DNA from: Chryseobacterium gilvum
GTDB taxonomy: Bacteria > Bacteroidota > Bacteroidia > Flavobacteriales > Weeksellaceae
DNA length: 64,000 nucleotides
Direction of reading: 5' to 3'
NCBI RefSeq assembly: GCF_025628965.1
Contig: NZ_JAOTEN010000001.1
Coordinates: 806,001-870,000 of the forward strand
Under the pieces are notes generated by a model. That model was not told where the DNA came from. It saw only the letters and a list, made by a program, of their open reading frames with translations, and did not search any database. A program made the translations under genes and the position numbers. Below, one piece after another: positions 23,697-33,689 of this stretch (positions are counted from its first letter, which is position 1; every line of letters begins with the position of its first letter).

Positions 23697-24101
23697 ATGA
23701 AAACGTTTTTATATTTGGGTGTATCAGCTGTTTTTGTAGGGATTTCTCTGGGATCCTGTAAAGATGATGATTACGATACCATTCAGTCTGCCGATAGAAT
23801 AAAAATAGACAGTGTACAGATTGTAAATGATACGATGTCTGTTTTCGGAGTTCAGAGCATTCGTACGTACTCCACGTATCCTTCTCATTGTGAAGGGTTT
23901 TACGGATATGATTATATATATTCGGGTGAGTTTTCGAGAGATGTGACTTCTTACCAGTATCATACTAACGGAAATTGTGCTTCTGCGCCCTTTTCAGCTG
24001 CCAGTCAGCTCAATTTCAGTCCGCAGAAAAAAGGAAATTACACATTCAGATTCTGGACCGGAAATAACAGTTGGATCACCAAAACCATTGTAGTAGAATA
24101 A
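23697..24101 (+). CDS. Small lipoprotein of unknown function
   Basis: A 134-residue lipoprotein with a lipobox ISLGSC (Cys near residue 21) followed by an acidic KDDDYD stretch typical of surface lipoproteins in this phylum. The mature part is beta-rich with Tyr and Ser (GFYGYDYIYSGEFSR, NYTFRFWTGNNSWITK) and contains two more cysteines (HCEGF, NCASA). I recognise no family. It starts a tight three-gene run with the DUF922 and nuclease genes; the next start codon lies 2 bases after its stop. Confidence 0.6.
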   Translation: MKTFLYLGVSAVFVGISLGSCKDDDYDTIQSADRIKIDSVQIVNDTMSVFGVQSIRTYSTYPSHCEGFYGYDYIYSGEFSRDVTSYQYHTNGNCASAPFSAASQLNFSPQKKGNYTFRFWTGNNSWITKTIVVE

Positions 24102-24103
24102 TA

Positions 24104-24640
24104 ATGAAAGGAATTTTTTTAACTCTTTTTTTAATTTCAAATGCGGTGTGGGGTCAGAAGATTATCTGGAAAAGTGATCTGAAACTTACATGGGCTAACT
24201 TTAAAAGCAAAACCAATAATATGAATGGCTCCAATGTGGTTGCCTACACGCATTGCGGCTGGGAATATTCCGTATTGACTTCCAGCGATATGAAGGCGCC
24301 TGTAAAAATTGAATTTGAAACCATTTTTAACGAAGATAAATCCTGGAAGGATGATAAAAGGATAAACGATTATATCCTGCTTCACGAGCAAAAACACTTT
24401 GATATTGCAGAATTGCATGCCAGAAAACTCCGTAAAGAAGTAGCTGAAAAAGTAATTACCAATGCAGACTACAAAAAATATTTTAAGGATATTTACAATA
24501 AAATTTCGGAAGAGTACAGAAATTTTCAGGTTTCTTATGACCGGGAAACAGATCACGGAATGAATAAGGAAAAGCAAAACCAGTACAATATTTTAATTAC
24601 AGAAGAATTAGAGAAACTTAAAAATTATCAGAAATCTTGA
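24104..24640 (+). CDS. DUF922-type exported putative zinc protease
   Basis: A 178-residue exported protein from ATG 24104; an upstream in-frame start at 24071 overlaps the lipoprotein gene and is rejected. The signal peptide ends VWGQ. LTWANFKSK and the HExxH motif in LLHEQKHFDIAELHARKLRKE (about residues 95-115) mark DUF922, a family predicted to be secreted zinc-dependent proteases. The two His and Glu are intact. It starts 2 bases after the lipoprotein and its stop overlaps the TTG start of the nuclease gene by 4 bases. Confidence 0.8.
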   Translation: MKGIFLTLFLISNAVWGQKIIWKSDLKLTWANFKSKTNNMNGSNVVAYTHCGWEYSVLTSSDMKAPVKIEFETIFNEDKSWKDDKRINDYILLHEQKHFDIAELHARKLRKEVAEKVITNADYKKYFKDIYNKISEEYRNFQVSYDRETDHGMNKEKQNQYNILITEELEKLKNYQKS

Positions 24641-27336
24641 AGTTTCTTGCCAAAATTGTAGATGAGCTGCTTTCACAAAATTCAGATTTGTCAGGCTATA
24701 CCATTGTCTTGCCGGGTAAAAGGCCCATCGTTTTTATAAGACAAATTCTTGAAGAAAAAAACTATTCCGGTTTTCTTCCCAATTTCTATACAATAGAAGA
24801 GCTGATTATCAATATTGTAGATCAACAGCTAATCCAGGGAATCGCATTATGGCTGTTCGCTTTTGATGTGTATAAAACCTTACCTCTTATTCCGAATGAT
24901 GACTTTGCCGAATTTCTGAAATGGTTTCCTACGCTCCAGAAAGACTGGGATGATATATTGAAATTCTCTGAAAATGATGAGGCCGTTTTACAGTATATGT
25001 TTGATGAAGAGCGGATTAAAGAATGGGCGCAGGATTTGGGAGATGAAGAAGAAGTACCCCGGAAAAAATTTCTCAACTTCTGGAGAAATATGAATATCTT
25101 TCTTCCTTTTTTAAAAAAGAAGCTTAAAGAAAGAAATTTTGCCACTTCGGGCATGATTACGGAAGCAGCAAAAAACAAAATCACAGAATTTGCTAAGAAT
25201 ACCTCCGAAAATTTCGTCTTCTGCGGATTTAACGCCTTTACGCCAGTAGAAGAAAAACTGGTAAGAAATCTCTTGCAGTGGGATAAAGCGCAATGCTTTT
25301 TCCAGGCAGACCATTATTATTTTGATGATGAAAGGCAGGAAGCCGGCAAATTTCTCAGAAATCATAAACTGTGGAAAGAATTTAATGACAGCCGTGCATT
25401 CAACTGGATCGAAAATGATTTTAACCAACCCAAAAAGATTAAGATTTATGAGGTTTCGGGGAATGTAACGCAGACTAAAATTTTGCCTGATATTTTTAAG
25501 GATATCAATAATAAAACATTTACCAATACCGCCGTAGTTTTACTCGATGAAAACCTTCTTCCTGCAAGTCTGGATGTGATGCATGATATTGAAAACCTGA
25601 ATATCACCATGGGTTTTCCATTGAAAAACCTTTCTTTCTCCAATGCGGTCAAACAGCTTTTTTATTTACAGAAACAACTGGAAAAAAACAAATCGTCTTA
25701 TTATTACAGAGATATTTTTCCGATTCTTGAAGAGCTTCCAAAAACTGCTGAAGATGAAGATATCATCAATCATTTTAAAGCGCAGATTGAAGAAAAAAAC
25801 ATTGTTTATATTTCAAAAAACTTGGTTACAGAATTATTGCATGATTTGTCTTACTTTAATCTTCTTCACAAAACAGAATCCGGTTTCCATTTTCTGGATG
25901 CTCTTACTGCGTATTGCCAGAAAATAAAATGGCTGGAACTGGATGATATACAGTACGAAAACGTATCTCATTTCGAGAATGCCTTTAAAATTATAAAAAA
26001 TCAGATTACGCCCTATGCTTTTGATGTTCAGATAGAAACGTTAGAGATTCTTATCAATCAGCATATCAATTCAGAAAGTATTGATTTTCAGGGAGAACCC
26101 TTAAGAGGATTGCAGGTAATGGGCCTTTTGGAAACGCGTCTCCTCAATTTTGAGAATGTCATTATGCTTTCTGTCAATGAAGGGAAACTACCTCTAGGAA
26201 ACTCACAGAATACCTATATTCCATTTGACATCAGAAAACATTTTGATCTTCACACTTTTCTGGAAAATGACAGTATTTATGCGTATCATTTTTATCGGCT
26301 TATTCAGGATGCTGAAAATGTACATTTATTGTTCAATGCATTAAGTTCGGGCGTTAATACCGGAGAGAAAAGCAGATTTATTACCCAGATTGAGATGGAA
26401 AGTTCCCATACAATTGAACATCTGATTGTTGAAAATACTTCTGAACCGATAGTTACAAAACCCATTGAATTTATAAAAACGGAAATTGTAATGGAGCAAC
26501 TGCAGAAATGGAAATCAAAAGTTTCTGCTTCGCACCTTACAAGCTATCTATACAATCCTGTGGATTTTTATTTATCTAAAATTCTGAATACTTCGGAAGC
26601 TGATGAAATTGAAGAAGAATTATCAGTAAGAAATTATGGAAACCTGGTTCATTTTACCCTTCAAGAAATCTATGAGAACTTAATTGGTAAGATACTTAAA
26701 AATAGTGATTTAGAAAATTCAATTAAACGAATAGATGAATATATCAATCTGGCAATAGCAAAGCTAAAACATCAGCCGGAATTTTATGATAAGGGGATGA
26801 ACTTTATTCATAAAGCCATTGCAAAAAAAGTTATCGAAGCCATTCTGAAATATGATCTTGAACTGACCAAGCAAGGAAATACTCTTGAAATAATTGATAT
26901 CGAACGACGGTTTGACCAAGTCGATTTTTATCTAAATGATAACAAAACCGATAAAATTTCTTTCATGGGATTTATCGACAGAATAGACCGTCTGAACGGA
27001 ACGGTAAGAATTATTGATTACAAATCTGCAAAAACCAAAAATCTTGTCATCAAGCTGGATGAAAATAACAAATCTGACTACTTTCACAGTAACGACAGAA
27101 AACAGGCTATGCAGTTGTGCATCTATCAATATGTGGTAGAAAATTTACCTGAGTTTTGGGGATATCCTGTAGAAACGGGAATCTGGAGTTTTGCAGAAGC
27201 AAAAAAAGGAATTGCCGCTTTACAGTTTGAAAAAGGAAATTTAGATGATGCAATGACTTCAATACAAAGCCTGATCCTGGAAATCCTCAATCCTGATGTT
27301 CCTTTTACAGAAAATATAAAATCTTACGGTTTTTAA
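24637..27336 (+). CDS. AddB/RecB-like PD-(D/E)XK nuclease family protein
   Basis: An 899-residue cytosolic protein starting at TTG 24637, overlapping the DUF922 stop (TTGA). The N-terminal two thirds resembles an inactivated helicase scaffold as in AddB: GYTIVLPGKRPIVFIRQIL at the start without a Walker A, and VIMLSVNEGKLPLGNSQNTYIPFDIRKHF around residue 510. The C-terminus is a PD-(D/E)XK nuclease: SHLTSYLYNPVDFYLSKIL, GNLVHFTLQEIYENL, GFIDRIDRLNGTVRIIDYKSAK with the catalytic Asp and Asp-x-Lys, and QAMQLCIYQYVVE. It should be the nuclease partner in double-strand-break end resection. An AddA helicase gene is not adjacent. Confidence 0.85.
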   Translation: MKFLAKIVDELLSQNSDLSGYTIVLPGKRPIVFIRQILEEKNYSGFLPNFYTIEELIINIVDQQLIQGIALWLFAFDVYKTLPLIPNDDFAEFLKWFPTLQKDWDDILKFSENDEAVLQYMFDEERIKEWAQDLGDEEEVPRKKFLNFWRNMNIFLPFLKKKLKERNFATSGMITEAAKNKITEFAKNTSENFVFCGFNAFTPVEEKLVRNLLQWDKAQCFFQADHYYFDDERQEAGKFLRNHKLWKEFNDSRAFNWIENDFNQPKKIKIYEVSGNVTQTKILPDIFKDINNKTFTNTAVVLLDENLLPASLDVMHDIENLNITMGFPLKNLSFSNAVKQLFYLQKQLEKNKSSYYYRDIFPILEELPKTAEDEDIINHFKAQIEEKNIVYISKNLVTELLHDLSYFNLLHKTESGFHFLDALTAYCQKIKWLELDDIQYENVSHFENAFKIIKNQITPYAFDVQIETLEILINQHINSESIDFQGEPLRGLQVMGLLETRLLNFENVIMLSVNEGKLPLGNSQNTYIPFDIRKHFDLHTFLENDSIYAYHFYRLIQDAENVHLLFNALSSGVNTGEKSRFITQIEMESSHTIEHLIVENTSEPIVTKPIEFIKTEIVMEQLQKWKSKVSASHLTSYLYNPVDFYLSKILNTSEADEIEEELSVRNYGNLVHFTLQEIYENLIGKILKNSDLENSIKRIDEYINLAIAKLKHQPEFYDKGMNFIHKAIAKKVIEAILKYDLELTKQGNTLEIIDIERRFDQVDFYLNDNKTDKISFMGFIDRIDRLNGTVRIIDYKSAKTKNLVIKLDENNKSDYFHSNDRKQAMQLCIYQYVVENLPEFWGYPVETGIWSFAEAKKGIAALQFEKGNLDDAMTSIQSLILEILNPDVPFTENIKSYGF

Positions 27337-27354
27337 AGTACGATTTAATCCATT

Positions 27355-27389
27355 AAAAAAGTCTGACCCCTATATGATCAGACTTTTTT
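27355..27389. terminator. Bidirectional terminator
   Basis: AAAAAAGTCTGA / TCAGACTTTTTT (27355-27366 and 27378-27389), between the nuclease gene and the convergent acyl-CoA dehydrogenase. Confidence 0.85.
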
Positions 27390-27404
27390 TATTTTATATG
27401 TTTC

Positions 27405-28583
27405 TTAAAAAGCGTTGAATCCCGTAATATCCAATCCTGTAATGAGAAGATGCACATCATGAGTACCTTCATACGTAATCACCGATTCAAGATTAGCAGC
27501 ATGCCTCATCATTGGGAATTCACCCATGATTCCCATTCCGCCAAGAATCTGTCTGGATTCTCTTGCAATATCAATAGCCATTTTTACATTATTTCTTTTC
27601 GCCATAGAAATTTGAGCCGGTGTTGCAGCATGGGCATTTTTAAGATTACCCAACTGTAAGCAAAGCAATTGAGCTTTCGTGATTTCCGTTAAGAATTCAG
27701 CTAATTTTTTCTGTTGTAACTGAAATGAACCGATTGGTTTTCCAAACTGTCTTCTTTCTTTAGAATACTGAACTGCGGTACAGTAGCAATCAATTGCCGC
27801 ACCGATTACACCCCACGAAATACCGTATCGTGCCGAATTCAGGCAAGATAAAGGACCCTTTAATCCCGTAACTCCAGGAAGTAGATTTTCTTTCGGTACT
27901 TTCACGTTATTGAATACCAATTCACCGGTCTTTGAAGCCCTTAAGCTCCATTTATTATGTGTTTCCGGCGTTGTAAAGCCTTCCATACCTCTTTCAACGA
28001 TTAATCCCTGTACTTTTCCGTCTTCATTTTTTGCCCAAATAACGGCGATGTCGCAAAGTGGAGAATTCGTAATCCACATTTTAGCCCCGTTTAACAGATA
28101 ATGATCGCCCATATCTTTAAAATACGTTTCCATAGAACTTGGGTCTGAACCATGATTAGGCTCTGTCAAACCAAAAGAACCTATCATCTCTCCGGAAGCC
28201 AGTTGAGGCAAATATTTCTTTTTTTGCTCTTCGGAACCGAATTCATTGATCGGGAACATCACCAGTGAGCTCTGTACAGAAGCAGCTGAACGCACTGCAG
28301 AATCTCCTCTTTCCAGCTCCTGCATAATTAATCCGTATGAAATCTGATCCAAACCGGAACCACCGTATTCTTCAGGAATATAAGGACCCAAAGCGCCTAT
28401 TTTCCCAAGTTCTTTCATTAAACCCGGTAAATCTGTATGATCTTGTGCAGCCTGATCGATATTCGGCATTACAAAACTTTCTACCCAGTCTCTTATTGAC
28501 TGGCGAATAAGCTTGTGTTCTTCGGTAAGTAAGGCATCAATTCCGTAATAATCTGGGATGCTTGTAAGAGGATAATATGACAT
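27405..28583 (-). CDS. Acyl-CoA dehydrogenase, glutaryl-CoA dehydrogenase-like
   Basis: A 392-residue FAD-dependent acyl-CoA dehydrogenase. It follows the glutaryl-CoA dehydrogenase pattern: FGLTEPNHGSDPSSMET, LNSARYGISWGVIGAAIDCY, QLQQKKLAEFLTEITKAQL and the catalytic Glu in ESVITYEGTHDVHLLITG (about residue 370), followed by LDITGFNAF, nearly as in the human enzyme. It would oxidise and decarboxylate glutaryl-CoA to crotonyl-CoA in lysine/tryptophan breakdown. The electron acceptor (ETF) is not encoded nearby. It stands alone. Confidence 0.88.
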   Translation of the reverse strand: MSYYPLTSIPDYYGIDALLTEEHKLIRQSIRDWVESFVMPNIDQAAQDHTDLPGLMKELGKIGALGPYIPEEYGGSGLDQISYGLIMQELERGDSAVRSAASVQSSLVMFPINEFGSEEQKKKYLPQLASGEMIGSFGLTEPNHGSDPSSMETYFKDMGDHYLLNGAKMWITNSPLCDIAVIWAKNEDGKVQGLIVERGMEGFTTPETHNKWSLRASKTGELVFNNVKVPKENLLPGVTGLKGPLSCLNSARYGISWGVIGAAIDCYCTAVQYSKERRQFGKPIGSFQLQQKKLAEFLTEITKAQLLCLQLGNLKNAHAATPAQISMAKRNNVKMAIDIARESRQILGGMGIMGEFPMMRHAANLESVITYEGTHDVHLLITGLDITGFNAF

Positions 28584-28649
28584 TAATATATTTTTTCTAA
28601 AAATAATACTTTTCGGGAGCTCTGGGAAATTTTTTCAGAGAAATGTACG

Positions 28650-29390
28650 CTAATCTTTAATAAAGCGATACAGGTACGGCGCTTTATTGGCAGAACCGTC
28701 GTACAGCTTTTCAAGTCTTTCGAGAGAATTCATACTGAGTATCTTACGCTGAAAATTATTTCTTCTGAATTTTTCACCTAAAATGGTCTCATATAAAACC
28801 TGAAGGTCTTTCATGGTAAATTTTTCCGGCAGAAGATTACTTGCAGCCACCTGAGTGTCAATGTTTTTACGTAAATATTCCAGTCCTTCGGCAATGATTC
28901 TTTCATGGTCAAATGCCATTTGGGGAAGTTTCCCGACCTCAAACCAATCGCAGGTTTCGTTAAAGGCATCAGGAAAGGTGTTGGTTAATGAAAAATCAAT
29001 AAGGCTGCAATATCCTACCGTGATGAATCGCTGTAGAATCCAGTGGTCTTTTGGGATATCAAGGCCTTTATTGTTGATTAAGATCTGATGAACGTTATTT
29101 TCGGTACGATTGAGTCTCCCGAAAGTATGAAACTGCTCCAGAAAGAGGCCTTTAAGATGGGTTCTCTCATACAAAACCCTTGAAGCCGCTTCACGGAGAT
29201 CTTCATCAATAAAAACAAAACCTCCGGGAAGAGACCACATATCGAGGTCATGATACTTAAGAAGCAAGACTTTTAAAATACCGTCATGAAAACCAAAAAT
29301 AGTACAGTCTACAGAAAGATTTGGGATAAAATCTTTTTCCTCAATGAGCTGTTTTAGGGTTTCTATATTTTTTGAGCTGTCCGTTTTCAT
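28650..29390 (-). CDS. NrtR-type transcriptional regulator (Nudix domain plus winged helix)
   Basis: A 246-residue protein with an N-terminal Nudix-like domain (about 25-150) and a C-terminal winged helix (about 170-240: EKFTMKDLQVLYETILGEKF, RRNNFQRKIL). The Nudix box is degenerate: GGFVFIDEDLREAASRV followed by LYERTHLKG lacks the R-E and E-E catalytic core, so it should bind rather than hydrolyse a ligand. This is the layout of NrtR regulators, which in Bacteroidota include sugar-responsive members such as AraR. It is 23 bases after the MFS gene on the same strand and next to a divergent beta-glucan locus with no other regulator, so it is the best candidate to control it. Confidence 0.85.
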   Translation of the reverse strand: MKTDSSKNIETLKQLIEEKDFIPNLSVDCTIFGFHDGILKVLLLKYHDLDMWSLPGGFVFIDEDLREAASRVLYERTHLKGLFLEQFHTFGRLNRTENNVHQILINNKGLDIPKDHWILQRFITVGYCSLIDFSLTNTFPDAFNETCDWFEVGKLPQMAFDHERIIAEGLEYLRKNIDTQVAASNLLPEKFTMKDLQVLYETILGEKFRRNNFQRKILSMNSLERLEKLYDGSANKAPYLYRFIKD

Positions 29391-29412
29391 GCCCGTAAAA
29401 ATAAAATTATTT

Positions 29413-30600
29413 TTAAAATTTTAAGGTATCCTGTTTAAAATAAAATAAACTTAAAATAAATAAAATAAAAACAGCCAATAATATATATATGGAGTAAAAA
29501 TTAAGTAATTGATTTTCAAATAATAACGACATTAATATTGAGCTTACCGAACTTCCCAGTGAAGAAAATATAACAATTACCGAGGTGAAGGTGTTTATTT
29601 TCTGTTTATCAATTTTTGTAATCATCCGTGAATTAATAACAGGGTAGAGCGGTGACAAAAATAAACCGATTAACGGAAAGAGAAACAGAAGAATATTAGA
29701 ATTATCCGCCAGGAAGTATTGTAAGACAGAGATAATACCAAGCAGCGTCATAATCATTATAAGACATGATAAATAATATCTTTTCAGCGAAAATCTGTGA
29801 ATAATATTTGAAGTGATCATTCTTCCAATGTAAGAGAAAAATGCCAGCAACGATGAAGCCTGGATGGCAAAAAATGAATTGACTCTCAGATGGTTTTTAT
29901 AAAAAGACGGCAACCATGAATTGAAGCTTTGTTCCGTAAAAACAATAAAAAATATAACGGAGAAAAATAGGAAAACCGGAGCTGTTTTGAATGATGACAA
30001 ATTAAATAAAATCCCTCTTGCCAAAGTTTTATTTTCCTCAATCACTGGCGTTTTCAGCAATAAGAAAATAGTAAACAGTGAGATTAAGGAAATCGATATA
30101 AAACCGAATTTCCAGTACTCAGAATATTCACTGGAGATCAGACTTCCAAAACCGACATTCACCACGAAAATCCCGATCATAAAAGAAGCTTCAACTCGAT
30201 TCATTGTTTTTGCAAGCGATTTCTCATCCGTAATATTGTTACGGATGATTCCGTAAACACAAATTTTGCCTATTGCAAAACACGTCCCTATAATCGCAAA
30301 CCACAGTTTGAAAAACCAGAAATACTCTACAAAAGGTAAGATAGATGAACAAACCGCAACAATGCCCAATGCAAAGATCAGTGCTTTTTTAGTTCCTGTT
30401 TTGCTGATAAAATGCACCGCAAACAGAGAGATAAAAGCAATGGGTAAATCCTTAAAGGATTCTAAGAAACCAAGTTTGTCATATCCGATTTTTGCATTGG
30501 ATAATTGAAGTATTACAATACCCATGCAATTAAGGACCATCGAAAAAATAAGAAACGTAAGTTTAAGCGGAAGTGAAATATTCGACGATCGGGTACTCAT
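29413..30600 (-). CDS. Major facilitator superfamily transporter
   Basis: A 395-residue protein with about twelve hydrophobic helices and the charged central loop near residues 185-210. Short conserved patches such as SFYKNHLRVNSFFAIQ and IGRMITSNIIHRFSLKR fit MFS permeases of the sugar-phosphate/hexose type, though no specific signature settles the substrate. It lies between the NrtR-like regulator and the divergent SusC gene, so uptake of glucose or gluco-oligosaccharide released by the locus is the natural guess. No signal peptide; inner membrane. Confidence 0.75.
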   Translation of the reverse strand: MSTRSSNISLPLKLTFLIFSMVLNCMGIVILQLSNAKIGYDKLGFLESFKDLPIAFISLFAVHFISKTGTKKALIFALGIVAVCSSILPFVEYFWFFKLWFAIIGTCFAIGKICVYGIIRNNITDEKSLAKTMNRVEASFMIGIFVVNVGFGSLISSEYSEYWKFGFISISLISLFTIFLLLKTPVIEENKTLARGILFNLSSFKTAPVFLFFSVIFFIVFTEQSFNSWLPSFYKNHLRVNSFFAIQASSLLAFFSYIGRMITSNIIHRFSLKRYYLSCLIMIMTLLGIISVLQYFLADNSNILLFLFPLIGLFLSPLYPVINSRMITKIDKQKINTFTSVIVIFSSLGSSVSSILMSLLFENQLLNFYSIYILLAVFILFILSLFYFKQDTLKF

Positions 30601-30778
30601 TTTGGGGATTAATTTTAGTAAAAAATTGCTTTTTTAACGTTTTTTTGGAATAAATTTAGTGCTTTGAAGCCCCAAAAATAAAAGAAAAATTAAAATATTT
30701 ATTAATATTATGTTAATTATTTAAAAAAAAATATATTTTTATTGTCTCAAAATGAGAATTAAAAAAAACTAACTGTAT

Positions 30779-33679
30779 ATGAATGTAAGAATATCTACAA
30801 GTTTAGGAGCGATAGCAGTGTTATATTTCACTGCCAGTTTTAAAGCTCAAACCTCCACTACAGACACAATTCAGAAAGAACAGAAAATTGAAGAAGTAGT
30901 GATGATTGGATATGGTACTCAAAAAAAGAGTAATGTCACAGGTGCTATTTCCAGTATTAAAGCAAGCGACATTGAGAACATTCCGACCGGAAAACCAGAA
31001 CAGGTTCTGCAGGGTAGAGCTGCAGGTGTCAATGTGATTTCTAATTCCGGACAACCTGGAGCATCAGCAACGATTCGTGTAAGAGGTGTTACCAGTTATT
31101 CTTCAAATAACGATCCGCTTTGGGTGGTTGATGGTATCGTAGTGGATGGTATTGGATGGCTCAGTCAAAGTGATATTGAAAGTATTGAAGTATTAAAAGA
31201 TGGAGCTTCTTCTGCTATCTATGGAGTTTCTGCTGCAAGAGGGGTTATCTTGGTAACCACTAAAAAAGGTAAAAAAGGAAAACTTAGTTTATCATACAAT
31301 GGTTTCTTCGGGGTAAGTAACGCTGCAAGAAAACTGGATCTCCTAGATGCCACACAATATGCGACAGTGATTAATGAAGGTTTTGCAAATGACGGACAGG
31401 CTGTAAGATTCCAAAATCCGGCATCTTTTGGAAAAGGTACTGACTGGCAGGATGAAATTTTCGGAACTGGTGAAAGACAGAACCACGAGGTCAGTATACA
31501 AGGCGGAAATGAAAAATCTATTTATTTTGCTTCATTTGGGTATTATGATCAGACGGGTATCGTAATGAGTGATATTTCTTATTATAAAAGATTAACAGGA
31601 CGTTTCAACTCGACACATAAGGTAACTGACTGGTTGACTGTGGGTCAGACTTTTGCGTATACTAATCAAAAAAATCAGGGGATTAATGCAAACGGCGAAT
31701 TTGGTGGGCCTTTAAGTTCTGCGGTGAATTTGGATCCTACCACTCCTGTTGTTGTGACAGATTGGTCGCAGGTAAATCCTAGTTTATATACAGATCCGAA
31801 TATCATAAGAGATGAAAACGGAAACCCTTACGGAATTTCACCATATGTAAACCAGGAAATGTCTAATCCAAGAGCATTTAGATATACACAATTAGGCAAC
31901 AAGAACTGGTCGGACGACTTTATTGGCAATGTTTTTGCGGAAGTGAAATTTTTAGATCATTTTACATTTAAAACTTCATTAAATGGAAAAAAAGCGTATT
32001 GGGGAAGCCAAAATTTCACGCCACTGTACTATTTAAGTTCTACATACAGCAATTTACTTTTAAACAGTCTTAGCCGTACTACTCAAACCAAATTTGAATG
32101 GAGTTTTGAAAACACATTGAATTACCAAAATAAGTTTGGAAATCACAATTTTAATGTGCTTTTGGGAACAGGCTATTATGATTATAACATTGGATTTGGG
32201 CAAAGCGTTACACATAAAGGTCTCCCTATTAGCAGTTATGAAGATGCTTCTTTCAATTTTGATGTTCCTTTGGCCAACCAAACTTCCTCAGCATGGGATA
32301 ATCAGGAATGGAATAAAGCTTCTTATTTCGGACGTTTAATTTACGATTTTAAAAACAAATACTTATTTACAGGTACCTTAAGGTATGATGGTTCGTCATT
32401 GTTTGGGGCAAATCATCATTGGGGAATATTTCCATCATTCTCTCTAGGATGGAATGTGGATAAGGAAAATTTCTGGCCGGAAAATAATATTATTAATAAT
32501 TTAAAATTTCGTGGAGGTTACGGAACTTTAGGAAATGATGGTATTGATGCTTACAAATTCTCTAAATTCTATGTTTCCGACGCTAATTATACCAGCGGAT
32601 CTGGAGGCGCAATAATTGGATATCTACAACGTGGTCTGGAAAATAAAGATCTAAAATGGGAAACTACCACACAAACCAATATTGCGGCAGATTTACGACT
32701 TTTTAATAATATTACTTTAACGGTTGATGTGTATGATAAAAAAACATCAGACATTCTTCGACCTGTTCAAATTCCAGGTTATGTGGGAGTTACTGGATCT
32801 TATATAGCCAATATTGGAGATATGAGCAATAAAGGGATTGAAGTAGAATTAGGCTACAAAAAAAATTGGAATGATTTCACGGTTTCTGTAAATACTAATT
32901 TTGCTTATAATAAAAATGAAGTTTTATCGCTTGAGCAAGGAACAAAATATCTGGATGGGGCAGGTTTCCAATCTATGGGAACGATACAGAGAATTGTAGT
33001 AGGTGATGCTTATAACTCTTTCTACGGCTTTAAAACTTTAGGGGTTTTCCAAAATCAGGCACAGATTGATGCTTATGTAAATTCTAATGGACAATTACTG
33101 CAAACAAATGCAAAACCTGGAGATTTTATTTGGGCAGACTCTAATGGTGATGGTGTAATCGATGATTTAGATAGAGTAAATCTGGGAAGCTCAATTCCTA
33201 AATATAATTTTGGAGCTACTTTAAATCTAAGTTATAAAAATTGGGATTTTATGGTATTCGGACAAGGTGCTGCTGGACACAAAATTTTCCAGGGGCTAAG
33301 AAGATTAGATATGCTGGATGCCAATTATCAAACCAAAATTTTAGACCGATGGACCGGAGAAGGCTCTACTAATGAAAATCCAAGATTAACAAGAGCAGAT
33401 GTAAACAAAAATTATTCGAGACTGTCTGATTGGTATCTGCAAAAAGGAGATTATTTCCGAATTAAATTGGTCCAGTTAGGCTACACACTTCCGCAAGATA
33501 CTACACAAAACTTCGGGGTGAGCAAGCTTAGGTTTTATGTAACTGCCGAAAACCTATTTACTTTCACAAAATATACAGGGTACGACCCTGAAATTGCAGC
33601 AGGAGATTCTTTTGGTATAGACAGAGCATTTTATCCGCAGGCAAGAACTTTTATGTTGGGAGCTAATATAACTTTCTAA
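30779..33679 (+). CDS. SusC/RagA-family TonB-dependent outer-membrane transporter
   Basis: A 966-residue TonB-dependent porin of the SusC type. A signal peptide (ending FTASFKAQ) is followed directly by the plug: EEVVMIGYGTQKKSNVTGAI (about residue 38), QVLQGRAAGVNVISNSGQPG, PLWVVDGIV, and DIESIEVLKDGASSAIYG, then a long 22-strand barrel ending FMLGANITF. It lacks the usual N-terminal carboxypeptidase-D-like domain, so it is a short form. It imports oligosaccharides captured by the SusD-like partner, energised by TonB. It starts the operon; the 178-base gap before it is AT-rich and holds TAAATTTA-like sequence but no clear promoter. Confidence 0.95.
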   Translation: MNVRISTSLGAIAVLYFTASFKAQTSTTDTIQKEQKIEEVVMIGYGTQKKSNVTGAISSIKASDIENIPTGKPEQVLQGRAAGVNVISNSGQPGASATIRVRGVTSYSSNNDPLWVVDGIVVDGIGWLSQSDIESIEVLKDGASSAIYGVSAARGVILVTTKKGKKGKLSLSYNGFFGVSNAARKLDLLDATQYATVINEGFANDGQAVRFQNPASFGKGTDWQDEIFGTGERQNHEVSIQGGNEKSIYFASFGYYDQTGIVMSDISYYKRLTGRFNSTHKVTDWLTVGQTFAYTNQKNQGINANGEFGGPLSSAVNLDPTTPVVVTDWSQVNPSLYTDPNIIRDENGNPYGISPYVNQEMSNPRAFRYTQLGNKNWSDDFIGNVFAEVKFLDHFTFKTSLNGKKAYWGSQNFTPLYYLSSTYSNLLLNSLSRTTQTKFEWSFENTLNYQNKFGNHNFNVLLGTGYYDYNIGFGQSVTHKGLPISSYEDASFNFDVPLANQTSSAWDNQEWNKASYFGRLIYDFKNKYLFTGTLRYDGSSLFGANHHWGIFPSFSLGWNVDKENFWPENNIINNLKFRGGYGTLGNDGIDAYKFSKFYVSDANYTSGSGGAIIGYLQRGLENKDLKWETTTQTNIAADLRLFNNITLTVDVYDKKTSDILRPVQIPGYVGVTGSYIANIGDMSNKGIEVELGYKKNWNDFTVSVNTNFAYNKNEVLSLEQGTKYLDGAGFQSMGTIQRIVVGDAYNSFYGFKTLGVFQNQAQIDAYVNSNGQLLQTNAKPGDFIWADSNGDGVIDDLDRVNLGSSIPKYNFGATLNLSYKNWDFMVFGQGAAGHKIFQGLRRLDMLDANYQTKILDRWTGEGSTNENPRLTRADVNKNYSRLSDWYLQKGDYFRIKLVQLGYTLPQDTTQNFGVSKLRFYVTAENLFTFTKYTGYDPEIAAGDSFGIDRAFYPQARTFMLGANITF

Positions 33680-33689
33680 TCTTAATATA

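Noticed and set aside
30599..30679. Inverted pair ATTTTGGGG / CCCCAAAAAT as operator of the glucan locus
   Set aside because: The arms are short, about 60 bases apart, and one begins at the MFS start codon; too weak to call without comparison to other genomes.
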